This document shows, piece by piece, positions 1-5,598 of a DNA stretch of 5,598 nucleotides. Location: contig JAPOHS010000062.1 of NCBI GenBank assembly GCA_029979325.1, forward strand, positions 1-5,598, in the 5' to 3' direction. The position numbers were made by a program, and so were the translations under genes. Source of the DNA: Pseudomonadota bacterium (GTDB lineage Bacteria; Pseudomonadota; Gammaproteobacteria; UBA11654). Each line of letters opens with the position of its first letter. The stretch's first letter is position 1. The notes beneath the pieces are model-generated. The model made no database searches. It was not told the origin of the DNA and was given only the letters and a program-made list of their open reading frames with translations.

Positions 1-1702
1 ACTTCATGACCAATGATTTCACTACTTTCCTAGCAATTTTAGCGATTTCACGATCTAAGTTTCTAACACCTGCTTCTCGCGTATAGTGACGAATAATTGA
101 GAGAATTGCGCTATTTGTGATTTTTATTTCAGAATCTTTAAGGCCATTGGCTTCTGTTTGCTTCTTAACCAAATATCTCTCAGCGATATTCATTTTTTCA
201 TCTTCTGTATAACCCTCTATGCGAATGACTTCCATTCTATCCAACAATGGAGGAGGAATATTAAGAGTATTGGCTGTACAAATGAACATGACATCAGAGA
301 GATCGAAATCAACTTCCATGTAATGATCATTGAATGTTGTATTTTGTTCTGGATCCAGAACTTCGAGAAGCGCAGAAGATGGGTCGCCTCTAAAGTCCAT
401 CGACATTTTATCAATCTCATCGAGAAGAAAAAGTGGGTTCCTAACACCTACTTTATTTAGATTCTGCATGATCTTTCCTGGCATGGCTCCGATATAGGTT
501 CTTCTGTGACCTCTGATCTCCGCTTCATCTCTAACACCGCCAAGAGACATTCTTACAAATTTTCTGCCAGTTGCTCTTGCAATGCTTGCCCCCAAAGAGG
601 TTTTTCCAACCCCAGGAGGACCCACTAGACAGAGTATGGGACCTTTGAGTTTTTTCACCCTTTTTTGGACGGCAAGGTACTCGATAATTCTTTCCTTGAC
701 CGTTTTTAGTCCGTAATGATCCTCATCGAGAATTTCATGGGCTTGGTCCAATGACACTTTTGCTTTTGTTTTCTTTTTCCAAGGTGCAGAAACCAGAACA
801 TCAAGAAAGTTTCTAACGACAGTGGCTTCAGCTGACATAGGTGACATCATTTGAAGCTTTTTCAGCTCTGATGATGCTTTTTCATCAGCCTCTTTTGTCA
901 TTCCCGATTGCTTAATCTTTTCCTCAAGCTCATCAAATTCATTATTGGCATTGTCCAAATCACCCAATTCTTTCTGAATCGCTTTCATCTGTTCATTTAA
1001 GTAGTATTCTTTCTGGCTCTTTTCCATCTGATCTTTGACACGACCTCTCACTTTCTGCTCAACTTCAATCATGTCTATTTCAACTTCTATCAGGCCAATG
1101 ACATACTCAAGCCTTTCTTTGATGTTAATTTGTTCTAAGATCTTCTGCTTCTCATCAAGCTTCAAGGACATATGAGCCACTATGGTATCCACCAATCTTC
1201 CACTTTCTTTGATGCTTGCAAGAGTATTCACTACTTCAGCGGGGACTTTTTTAGTCATTCGCACATAACTCTCCACTTGAGAAATCATTGTTCTTCTTAA
1301 TGCTTGAATATCCTTATCACTCTCATCACCAAATTCATCAAGTGGACAAAAGTCTGCCTTAAAAAACTCATCTGACCGAATGTCCAAGAGATCAACCCTC
1401 GAAACACCCTCTACAAGCAACTTAACTGTCCCATCCGGAAGTGTCACCAATTGCAATATATTTGCGAGTGTACCTACCGTATTGACGTCTTTGATAGATG
1501 GGTCATCAATATCAGATCTTTTTTGTGATGAAAGAAGAATCTTCTTATCATCACTCATGGCTTCTTCCAAAGCGAGTTTTGATTTCTCTCTGCCGACAAA
1601 TAGGGGGATTACCATGTGCGGATAAACAACTACATCTCTTAAGGGTAGAAGAGGCTTATCCATTACAATGTCTAGTGATATTTTTTCTTTGTTTTCAGCC
1701 AT
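1..1702 (-). CDS. lon: Lon ATP-dependent protease, N-terminal two-thirds (3' end outside window)
   Basis: This is the cytoplasmic AAA+ serine protease Lon (La), which unfolds and degrades misfolded and short-lived regulatory proteins. The window holds 567 codons read without a break. The N-terminal substrate-recognition domain starts with [20 protein letters not shown] (about residues 19-38). A helical linker with [20 protein letters not shown] follows. The AAA+ module has Walker [10 protein letters not shown] (K367), pore-loop tyrosine Y403 in [10 protein letters not shown], Walker [10 protein letters not shown] (D428, E429), arginine finger R489 in LLDRMEVI and sensor-2 R547 in GVRNLDREI. 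All sit five residues later than in E. coli Lon. The proteolytic domain, with the Ser-Lys dyad expected near residues 684 and 727, lies beyond the left edge, so its activity cannot be judged. The ATG at 1702 is preceded by a modest GAAG Shine-Dalgarno 7 nt upstream. The gene lies 94 nt after clpX and has its own candidate promoter. No frameshift or missing ATPase residue is seen. Confidence 0.98.
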   Translation of the reverse strand, partial: MAENKEKISLDIVMDKPLLPLRDVVVYPHMVIPLFVGREKSKLALEEAMSDDKKILLSSQKRSDIDDPSIKDVNTVGTLANILQLVTLPDGTVKLLVEGVSRVDLLDIRSDEFFKADFCPLDEFGDESDKDIQALRRTMISQVESYVRMTKKVPAEVVNTLASIKESGRLVDTIVAHMSLKLDEKQKILEQINIKERLEYVIGLIEVEIDMIEVEQKVRGRVKDQMEKSQKEYYLNEQMKAIQKELGDLDNANNEFDELEEKIKQSGMTKEADEKASSELKKLQMMSPMSAEATVVRNFLDVLVSAPWKKKTKAKVSLDQAHEILDEDHYGLKTVKERIIEYLAVQKRVKKLKGPILCLVGPPGVGKTSLGASIARATGRKFVRMSLGGVRDEAEIRGHRRTYIGAMPGKIMQNLNKVGVRNPLFLLDEIDKMSMDFRGDPSSALLEVLDPEQNTTFNDHYMEVDFDLSDVMFICTANTLNIPPPLLDRMEVIRIEGYTEDEKMNIAERYLVKKQTEANGLKDSEIKITNSAILSIIRHYTREAGVRNLDREIAKIARKVVKSLVMK

Positions 1703-1731
1703 GTTCAGTCTTCATTTCTCATCATAATTTA

Positions 1732-1760
1732 TTTATATGGTCAAAAATAGCTTTTTCAAG
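1732..1760 (-). promoter_or_regulatory. Candidate lon promoter with overlapping sigma-32-like and sigma-70-like elements
   Basis: Read on the minus strand, CTTGAAA (1760-1754) is an exact match to the sigma-32 -35 consensus. Twelve bases after CTTGAA comes GACCATAT, which matches 6 of 8 positions of the sigma-32 -10 consensus CCCCATNT; this spacing is at the short end of the accepted range. The same DNA also reads as a sigma-70 promoter: TTGAAA, a 16-bp spacer, then TATAAA (1737-1732). Transcription would start around 1725, leaving a leader of roughly 20 nt before the lon ATG. Heat-shock control of lon by sigma-32 is established in E. coli; its use here is inferred from motif match and position. 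Confidence 0.6.
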
Positions 1761-1796
1761 CCTTCATTCAGGTTCTCTGATATTGAGATTAACCAA

Positions 1797-3128
1797 TTAT
1801 TTTGTGCCAGTTCTTTTGGCAGGTTCAGATTTGATTTTATCTGTCTTTTTTGATGGCTTGGAATCATTGGAGATGACAACAAATGGCTTCGATTTATTCA
1901 CCACAAATTGCTCATTTACAACAACCTTATCCAATTTCTTTTCATGAGACGGAATTTCATACATTGTATCGAGTAAGGTTTCCTCAAGGATGGTCCTCAA
2001 TCCTCTGGCACCCGTTTTTCTCAACATTGCAAGTTCAGCAATCTTGGTTAGCGCTTCTGGCAAGAATTCTAGCTTTGTATCTTCCATAGTAAAAAGTTTT
2101 TGATATTGCTTAATTAAAGCATTCTTGGGTTCAGTTAAAATCCTAACGAGCGCTTCTTTATTGAGCTCGTGAAGAGTTGAGACGATTGGCAATCTCCCAA
2201 CAAATTCTGGTATCAGACCGTATTTGATTAAATCTTCGGGTTCAACCTTCTCAAATGTCGCACCTAGATCTGTATGCTCTTCGGTATCTTTGACCTCAGC
2301 GAGAAAGCCAATACCAGATTTATTGGTTCTGTGCTCAATCACTTTTTCTAGACCGGAAAATGCCCCGCCACAGATAAATAATATATTTGAAGTATCAACC
2401 TGAATGAATTCCTGTTGAGGATGCTTTCTTCCACCTTGGGGAGGAACAGATGCTGTCGTCCCTTCAATCAATTTCAGTAAGGCTTGCTGCACGCCTTCTC
2501 CTGAAACATCTCGGGTGATTGACGGATTATCGGTTTTTCTTGAAATCTTATCAATCTCATCGATGTATATAATCCCTTTCTCTGCTCTCTCTACATCATA
2601 GTCACAATTCTGTAGAAGTTTCTGAACAATGTTTTCTACATCTTCACCGACATACCCTGCTTCAGTAAGAGTTGTTGCATCTGCTATTGCAAATGGAACA
2701 TTCAATATGCGTGCTAGCGTTTGTGCCAGTAGCGTTTTACCTGATCCAGTGGGCCCAATGAGAAGAATATTGCTCTTGCCAACTTCAACGTAATCCTCAT
2801 CTCTTGGTTTTGGCTTATCGATTAATCTCTTATAGTGATTATAAACAGCCACTGATAAAACTTTCTTAGCAATATCTTGGTCAATGACATAGTCATCAAG
2901 CATTGATTTGATTTCTTTCGGCTTATAGAGAATGAGGTCTTGGTTTTCCTCATCGCCACTGAGTTCTTCTTCTATGATGTTATTACAAAGATCGACACAT
3001 TCATCACAAATATAAACTGAAGGACCTGCAATCAGTTTTCTGACCTCATTTTGCCCTTTGCCACAAAATGAACAATAGAGAATTTTATTCTCTTTGCTTC
3101 CGGTTCCTTTATTGTCTTTATCAGGCAT
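1797..3128 (-). CDS. clpX: ClpX, ATP-dependent unfoldase subunit of the ClpXP protease
   Basis: ClpX is the hexameric AAA+ unfoldase that recognises tagged substrates, unfolds them and threads them into ClpP. At 443 residues it is complete and somewhat longer than E. coli ClpX (424). The N-terminal zinc-binding domain has four cysteines, C19, C22, C41 and C44. The AAA+ core shows Walker A GPTGSGKT (K131), pore-1 loop GYVGED (Y159), Walker B IIYIDEID (D190, E191), the RKH pore loop (234-236), the ClpP-docking IGF loop (273-275), arginine finger R312 in GRLP and sensor-2 R375 in GARGLR. The IGF tripeptide shows it works with ClpP. The ATG lies inside the end of clpP with an 8-nt overlap (shared ATGCCTGA). 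The nearest purine-rich site, GAGG, is about 12 nt upstream and poorly placed, so translational coupling to clpP is likely. The last 23 residues or so form a Lys/Ser-rich tail beyond the conserved fold. The stop is TAA. Confidence 0.99.
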   Translation of the reverse strand: MPDKDNKGTGSKENKILYCSFCGKGQNEVRKLIAGPSVYICDECVDLCNNIIEEELSGDEENQDLILYKPKEIKSMLDDYVIDQDIAKKVLSVAVYNHYKRLIDKPKPRDEDYVEVGKSNILLIGPTGSGKTLLAQTLARILNVPFAIADATTLTEAGYVGEDVENIVQKLLQNCDYDVERAEKGIIYIDEIDKISRKTDNPSITRDVSGEGVQQALLKLIEGTTASVPPQGGRKHPQQEFIQVDTSNILFICGGAFSGLEKVIEHRTNKSGIGFLAEVKDTEEHTDLGATFEKVEPEDLIKYGLIPEFVGRLPIVSTLHELNKEALVRILTEPKNALIKQYQKLFTMEDTKLEFLPEALTKIAELAMLRKTGARGLRTILEETLLDTMYEIPSHEKKLDKVVVNEQFVVNKSKPFVVISNDSKPSKKTDKIKSEPAKRTGTK

Positions 3129-3747
3129 CTTGTTTTAGCGCCTCGCTTCTTTCTTCAAGGATCTGATCAATCAAACCATAATCTAATGCAGCTTGTGCGT
3201 CCATGAAGTTATCTCTGTCAGTGTCCTTGGCAATCTGCTTTTCAGTTTTTCCAGTGTGCTTCGATAATATTGAATTAACTAGGGATTTCATTTTGAGCAC
3301 CTCTTTGGCATGGATATCAATGTCACTGGCCTGACCCTGAAACCCGGAGATTGGTTGATGAATCATCATTCTTGAGTTTGGCAAAGAAAAACGCTTCGAT
3401 TGTGCCCCGCCAGCTAAAAGTATGGCCCCCATACTGGCTGCTTGTCCAACGCAAATTGTACTCACATCAGGTTTAATGAATTGCATGGTGTCATAGATTG
3501 ATAAGCCTGATGTAATTGATCCTCCAGGAGAATTTATATAGAGATAAATGTCTTTATTGGGATTCTCGCTTTCGAGGAATAACATTTGTGCAATAATCAG
3601 ATTTGCCATGTGATCTTCAATAGGTCCAACAGCAAAAATGACATTGTCTTTGAGCAGTCTTGAAAAGATATCAAATGCCCTCTCACCTCTTGGGGTTTGC
3701 TCAACCACCATAGGGATTAGACTGTTTATTTCCTCTTTCATTGTCAT
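3121..3747 (-). CDS. clpP: ClpP, proteolytic subunit of the Clp protease
   Basis: ClpP is the serine peptidase that assembles into two stacked heptamers and degrades polypeptides fed in by ClpX or ClpA. It is complete at 208 residues, against 207 for the E. coli precursor. The catalytic triad is S105 in GQAASMGA, H130 in MMIHQP and D179 in TDRDNF; the 25- and 49-residue spacings equal those of E. coli. The oxyanion-loop motif SPGGS is at 73-77. Aligned on the active serine, the mature protein should start near residue 9, giving a prosegment of about 8 residues rather than 14. The ATG at 3747 overlaps the tig TGA (ATGA), and no Shine-Dalgarno is visible just upstream, so translation probably restarts after tig. 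A second in-frame ATG two codons later is an equally possible start and would not change the mature enzyme. The TGA stop overlaps the clpX start. Confidence 0.99.
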   Translation of the reverse strand: MTMKEEINSLIPMVVEQTPRGERAFDIFSRLLKDNVIFAVGPIEDHMANLIIAQMLFLESENPNKDIYLYINSPGGSITSGLSIYDTMQFIKPDVSTICVGQAASMGAILLAGGAQSKRFSLPNSRMMIHQPISGFQGQASDIDIHAKEVLKMKSLVNSILSKHTGKTEKQIAKDTDRDNFMDAQAALDYGLIDQILEERSEALKQDA

Positions 3748-5048
3748 GTTTGGTTATTAATGAGTTCCTTGAATTCTATATCTTTATCTGTAAATGTTGT
3801 TTTATCTATTAGCCAATCTACCACTTGATCTTCCATAACCATAGATCTTAATTGATCCATTAGTTCAGGCGTTTGCTCATACATTTTTTTAATTTCATCA
3901 CCATTAGGATATGCATTCGTTATTTCACCAAGTTTAGTTTTCACCCTTTCTTCATCGAGCTCCATCTCTCTTGAAAGTACCAACTCATTGACAAGCAAAC
4001 CCAAGTGCACTCTTTCAGTGGCAATTTGATTGAAGTTTTCTAGCTCAGGTGCTTTGGATTCATCTTCAATGCCTGATCTCTTCATCCAATCCTTCTGCAT
4101 TGCAGTTGCTTCATTCGTAATCATCACCTCAGGAATCTGAATTTGATTTTTTTCTCTGAGATAATTCATCAGTCCGATTCTGACTTGTTCTTTAATTTTT
4201 GAATCCTTCTCTTTTTCCATGCTGTCGGATATTTCTTTGACCAAATCATCGTATTTTCCACTCTCAATGCCAAAACCTTTAACGAAGTCTTCCGTAACTT
4301 CAGCCAAAGTCAACTCTCTCACTTCTTTTACTTTGACGTTGAAGTTTGCAGTTTTACCAGATAAATCCGGCTGATGATATTCTTCAGGAAAAGTGACCTC
4401 GAAATCTTTTTCATCATTTGGCTTTGAATCTTTTAATGCCTCTTCGAATTCAGGGAGCATCTGCCCACCGCCTAACTGCATTACAAAATCTTCAGCACTT
4501 CCGCCTTCAAAAACCTCTCCATCCAATGTGCCTTTGAAATCAATTAAAAGCTGGTCAGTGTCTGTTGCAGTCCTTTCTACGGATTTCCATTCACCTCTCT
4601 GCTTCTGAAGGTTTTCAACCATTTCATTGATATCACCTTGCTTTACCGTTGCTGATGGTCTCTCAAGTTTAATCTTATCCAATCCTTTTAATTCAAATTC
4701 TGGGAATATCTCAATACTCGCAGTGTATTTGAAGTCACTGCCATCTACGAATTGATCAATACTCACTTCAGGAGGTCCAGCAGGTTTTAATTCCTTTTCT
4801 GTAATGGCTTCAGCATATGATGATTCTAGTACATCGCTGAGGATCTCTTGATTGACCTGATTACCATATTGACTTTGAATTATATTGATTGGGGCCTTTC
4901 CGGGTCTAAATCCAGGCAACTTTGCAGTTTTTGCAATTTGCTCAAAACGTTGCATCTTCTTTGCTTCCACCAAAGATGCAGGAACTGAGACCTTCACTTC
5001 CCTTTTCAAATCTTTTTGTTTTTTTACTTTTACAGTCAGTCCTGACAT
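3744..5048 (-). CDS. tig: Trigger factor, ribosome-associated chaperone and peptidyl-prolyl isomerase
   Basis: Trigger factor binds the ribosome at the tunnel exit and shields nascent chains; its middle domain is an FKBP-type prolyl isomerase. It is full length at 434 residues (E. coli 432). The N-terminal ribosome-binding domain carries the signature GFRPGKAP at 46-53. The FKBP-like domain spans about 155-245, with [17 protein letters not shown], the aromatic residues F171, F180 and F188, and VTFPEEYH. The C-terminal helical arms that cradle substrate cover about 115-150 and 248-434; this part is rich in charged residues and more divergent, as is usual. The ATG at 5048 has a strong Shine-Dalgarno, AGGGGGA, with 8 nt between the G run and the ATG. 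It begins 19 nt after the CCA of tRNA-Leu and ends in TGA overlapping the clpP start, making it the first protein gene of a tight tig-clpP-clpX operon. In E. coli tig and clpP are separated by a longer gap with a clpP promoter. Confidence 0.98.
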   Translation of the reverse strand: MSGLTVKVKKQKDLKREVKVSVPASLVEAKKMQRFEQIAKTAKLPGFRPGKAPINIIQSQYGNQVNQEILSDVLESSYAEAITEKELKPAGPPEVSIDQFVDGSDFKYTASIEIFPEFELKGLDKIKLERPSATVKQGDINEMVENLQKQRGEWKSVERTATDTDQLLIDFKGTLDGEVFEGGSAEDFVMQLGGGQMLPEFEEALKDSKPNDEKDFEVTFPEEYHQPDLSGKTANFNVKVKEVRELTLAEVTEDFVKGFGIESGKYDDLVKEISDSMEKEKDSKIKEQVRIGLMNYLREKNQIQIPEVMITNEATAMQKDWMKRSGIEDESKAPELENFNQIATERVHLGLLVNELVLSREMELDEERVKTKLGEITNAYPNGDEIKKMYEQTPELMDQLRSMVMEDQVVDWLIDKTTFTDKDIEFKELINNQT

Positions 5049-5055
5049 TTATCTA

Positions 5056-5062
5056 TCCCCCT
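5056..5062 (-). promoter_or_regulatory. Ribosome binding site of tig, within the tRNA-tig spacer
   Basis: AGGGGGA read on the minus strand lies 7 nt before the tig ATG (8 nt counted from the last G). It occupies the middle of the 19-nt spacer between the tRNA CCA and tig, and it fixes the tig start at 5048. Any cleavage that matures the tRNA 3' end would leave the tig message with only this short leader. Confidence 0.8.
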
Positions 5063-5067
5063 ATTTA

Positions 5068-5152
<85 letters not shown>

Positions 5153-5176
5153 ATGAAGAATTGTTTAAGGCGGATG

Positions 5177-5205
5177 ATTATACAATAAATTTAAGAGTTT
5201 TAACC
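5177..5205 (-). promoter_or_regulatory. Candidate promoter of tRNA-Leu (and probably tig-clpP-clpX)
   Basis: A perfect -10 box TATAAT occupies 5182-5177 on the minus strand. The position of a -35 box 17 bp upstream holds GGTTAA (5205-5200), a poor match to TTGACA. After the -10 box comes CATCCGCC, a C/G-rich discriminator of the kind found at stringently controlled stable-RNA promoters. Transcription should start near 5170-5172, some 20 nt before the tRNA. The -10 box is clear; the -35 element and stringent control are inferred. Confidence 0.65.
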
Positions 5206-5207
5206 AG

Positions 5208-5227
5208 TTCTGATGCAATCATCAGAA
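5208..5227. repeat. Perfect inverted repeat, 8-bp arms with 4-nt centre
   Basis: TTCTGATG, CAAT, CATCAGAA forms an uninterrupted 8-bp dyad. It lies between the U tract of the upstream terminator and the -35 position of the tRNA-Leu promoter, ending 2 bp from the latter. No U tract follows it on either strand, so it is not a terminator. An operator-like protein site just upstream of the promoter is possible, but no regulator is recognised. Confidence 0.55.
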
Positions 5228-5232
5228 ATGTG

Positions 5233-5275
5233 AAAAAAAATAAAAAAAGCCGCCAAAAAAGGCGGCTTTCTTTAT
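5233..5275 (-). terminator. Intrinsic terminator of the upstream outer-membrane protein gene
   Basis: On the minus strand GCCGCC (5266-5261) pairs with GGCGGC (5254-5249) around a six-T loop. Flanking A residues extend the stem through A-U pairs, and a run of 15 T's broken by one A follows (5248-5233). It begins about 25 nt after the stop codon of the gene ending at 5291 and insulates the tRNA-tig operon from it. Opposite-strand readthrough would also meet a T-rich stretch (TTTCTTTATTT), so weak bidirectional action is possible. Confidence 0.93.
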
Positions 5276-5290
5276 TTCTAACAAACAAAC

Positions 5291-5598
5291 TTAGAATTGA
5301 TATTTAAGTCCCATTTGTATTTGCCATCTGGACTGTCCAGAGTTATCTCTGATGAAGTAACTATCATCTGGATCAACACCAGAAATAATAAATCTACCCT
5401 GATCATCAACTCCGTCAATTTCTATTTGCCTGCTATTGTTATAGCTATACTCATAAACATGACCTTTATCATCATCGAGCATATTTAGAACATTTAGAAG
5501 GTCAAGATAGAAAATAAACTTATGACCATCCATTGGGCTTGGTAGCTCTTGAGTGACTCTTACATCAAGCCTGCTGTATCCAGGAGTTGTGAACGCAT
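5291..5598 (-). CDS. C-terminal fragment of a TonB-dependent receptor-like (Oar-like) outer-membrane protein
   Basis: An open frame enters from the right edge and ends with TAA at 5291-5293, giving the last 101 residues; the first two bases (5598-5597) belong to a split codon. The fragment reads GYSRLDVRVTQELPSP, then HKFIFYLDLLNVLNMLDDDKG, and closes with SRWQIQMGLKYQF. Alternating hydrophobic residues in the last strand and a terminal phenylalanine are the standard outer-membrane beta-barrel assembly signal. The segment with a beta strand followed by DLLNVLN, then an acidic turn, resembles C termini of large Oar/OmpA-related TonB-dependent receptors as I remember them. The plug and most of the barrel lie outside the window, so the substrate is unknown. 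The internal ATG at 5533 is not the start, because the frame continues upstream. The gene has its own terminator and is unlikely to share a transcript with the tRNA-tig operon. Confidence 0.75.
   Translation of the reverse strand, partial: AFTTPGYSRLDVRVTQELPSPMDGHKFIFYLDLLNVLNMLDDDKGHVYEYSYNNSRQIEIDGVDDQGRFIISGVDPDDSYFIRDNSGQSRWQIQMGLKYQF

Noticed and set aside
158..460. Open frame of about 100 codons on the plus strand
   Set aside because: It lies antisense inside the AAA+ region of lon, has no Shine-Dalgarno or recognisable domain, and reads as low-complexity aromatic/hydrophobic sequence. It is a shadow of lon.
1771..1794. Possible hairpin between clpX and lon (GGTT/AACC plus CTC/GAG)
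   Set aside because: The stem is short and interrupted by an unpaired AAT on one side, and no U tract follows. It does not qualify as a terminator, so some readthrough from clpX into lon remains possible.
1498..1947. Plus-strand open frame of 149 codons spanning the lon 5' end, the intergenic gap and the clpX 3' end
   Set aside because: It is antisense to two well-conserved genes and the lon promoter region, and its translation shows no family resemblance.
5288..5533. A small stand-alone 80-residue gene starting at the internal ATG 5533
   Set aside because: The frame stays open to the window edge, and the residues before this ATG continue the barrel-like sequence. It is the end of a larger gene.

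Overview
The window is a conserved housekeeping block of an AT-rich Gram-negative bacterium, almost certainly a gammaproteobacterium. The protein sequences resemble E. coli Tig, ClpP, ClpX and Lon closely, and the order tig-clpP-clpX-lon is the classic proteobacterial protein quality-control cluster. The partial gene at the right edge ends like an outer-membrane TonB-dependent receptor, which confirms a Gram-negative envelope. The species cannot be named from this sequence. A marine or otherwise oligotrophic gammaproteobacterium would fit the low GC and the Oar-like receptor, but that is a guess.

Layout: every gene is on the minus strand, so transcription runs from right to left. At the right edge (5598-5291) is the C-terminal end of an Oar-like TonB-dependent outer-membrane protein, closed by a strong intrinsic terminator (about 5233-5275). 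A perfect 8-bp dyad (5208-5227) follows, then a promoter with a perfect TATAAT box, and then tRNA-Leu(UAG) (5152-5068). Trigger factor (tig, 5048-3744) starts only 19 nt after the tRNA CCA. clpP (3747-3121) overlaps tig by 4 nt and clpX (3128-1797) overlaps clpP by 8 nt, so the three frames are probably translationally coupled. A 94-nt gap holds a candidate heat-shock/housekeeping promoter, followed by lon (from 1702), which runs off the left edge before its protease domain.

How the genes work together: trigger factor meets nascent chains at the ribosome exit. ClpX unfolds tagged or damaged proteins and feeds them to the ClpP chamber. Lon degrades misfolded proteins on its own. The tRNA and tig have no terminator between them and little room for a promoter, so tig-clpP-clpX may be read from the tRNA promoter. 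lon appears to have its own promoter.

I found no undescribed system here. The points worth a second look concern regulation: the tRNA-tig junction, the fused overlapping operon, the lon promoter, and the unexplained dyad upstream of the tRNA.
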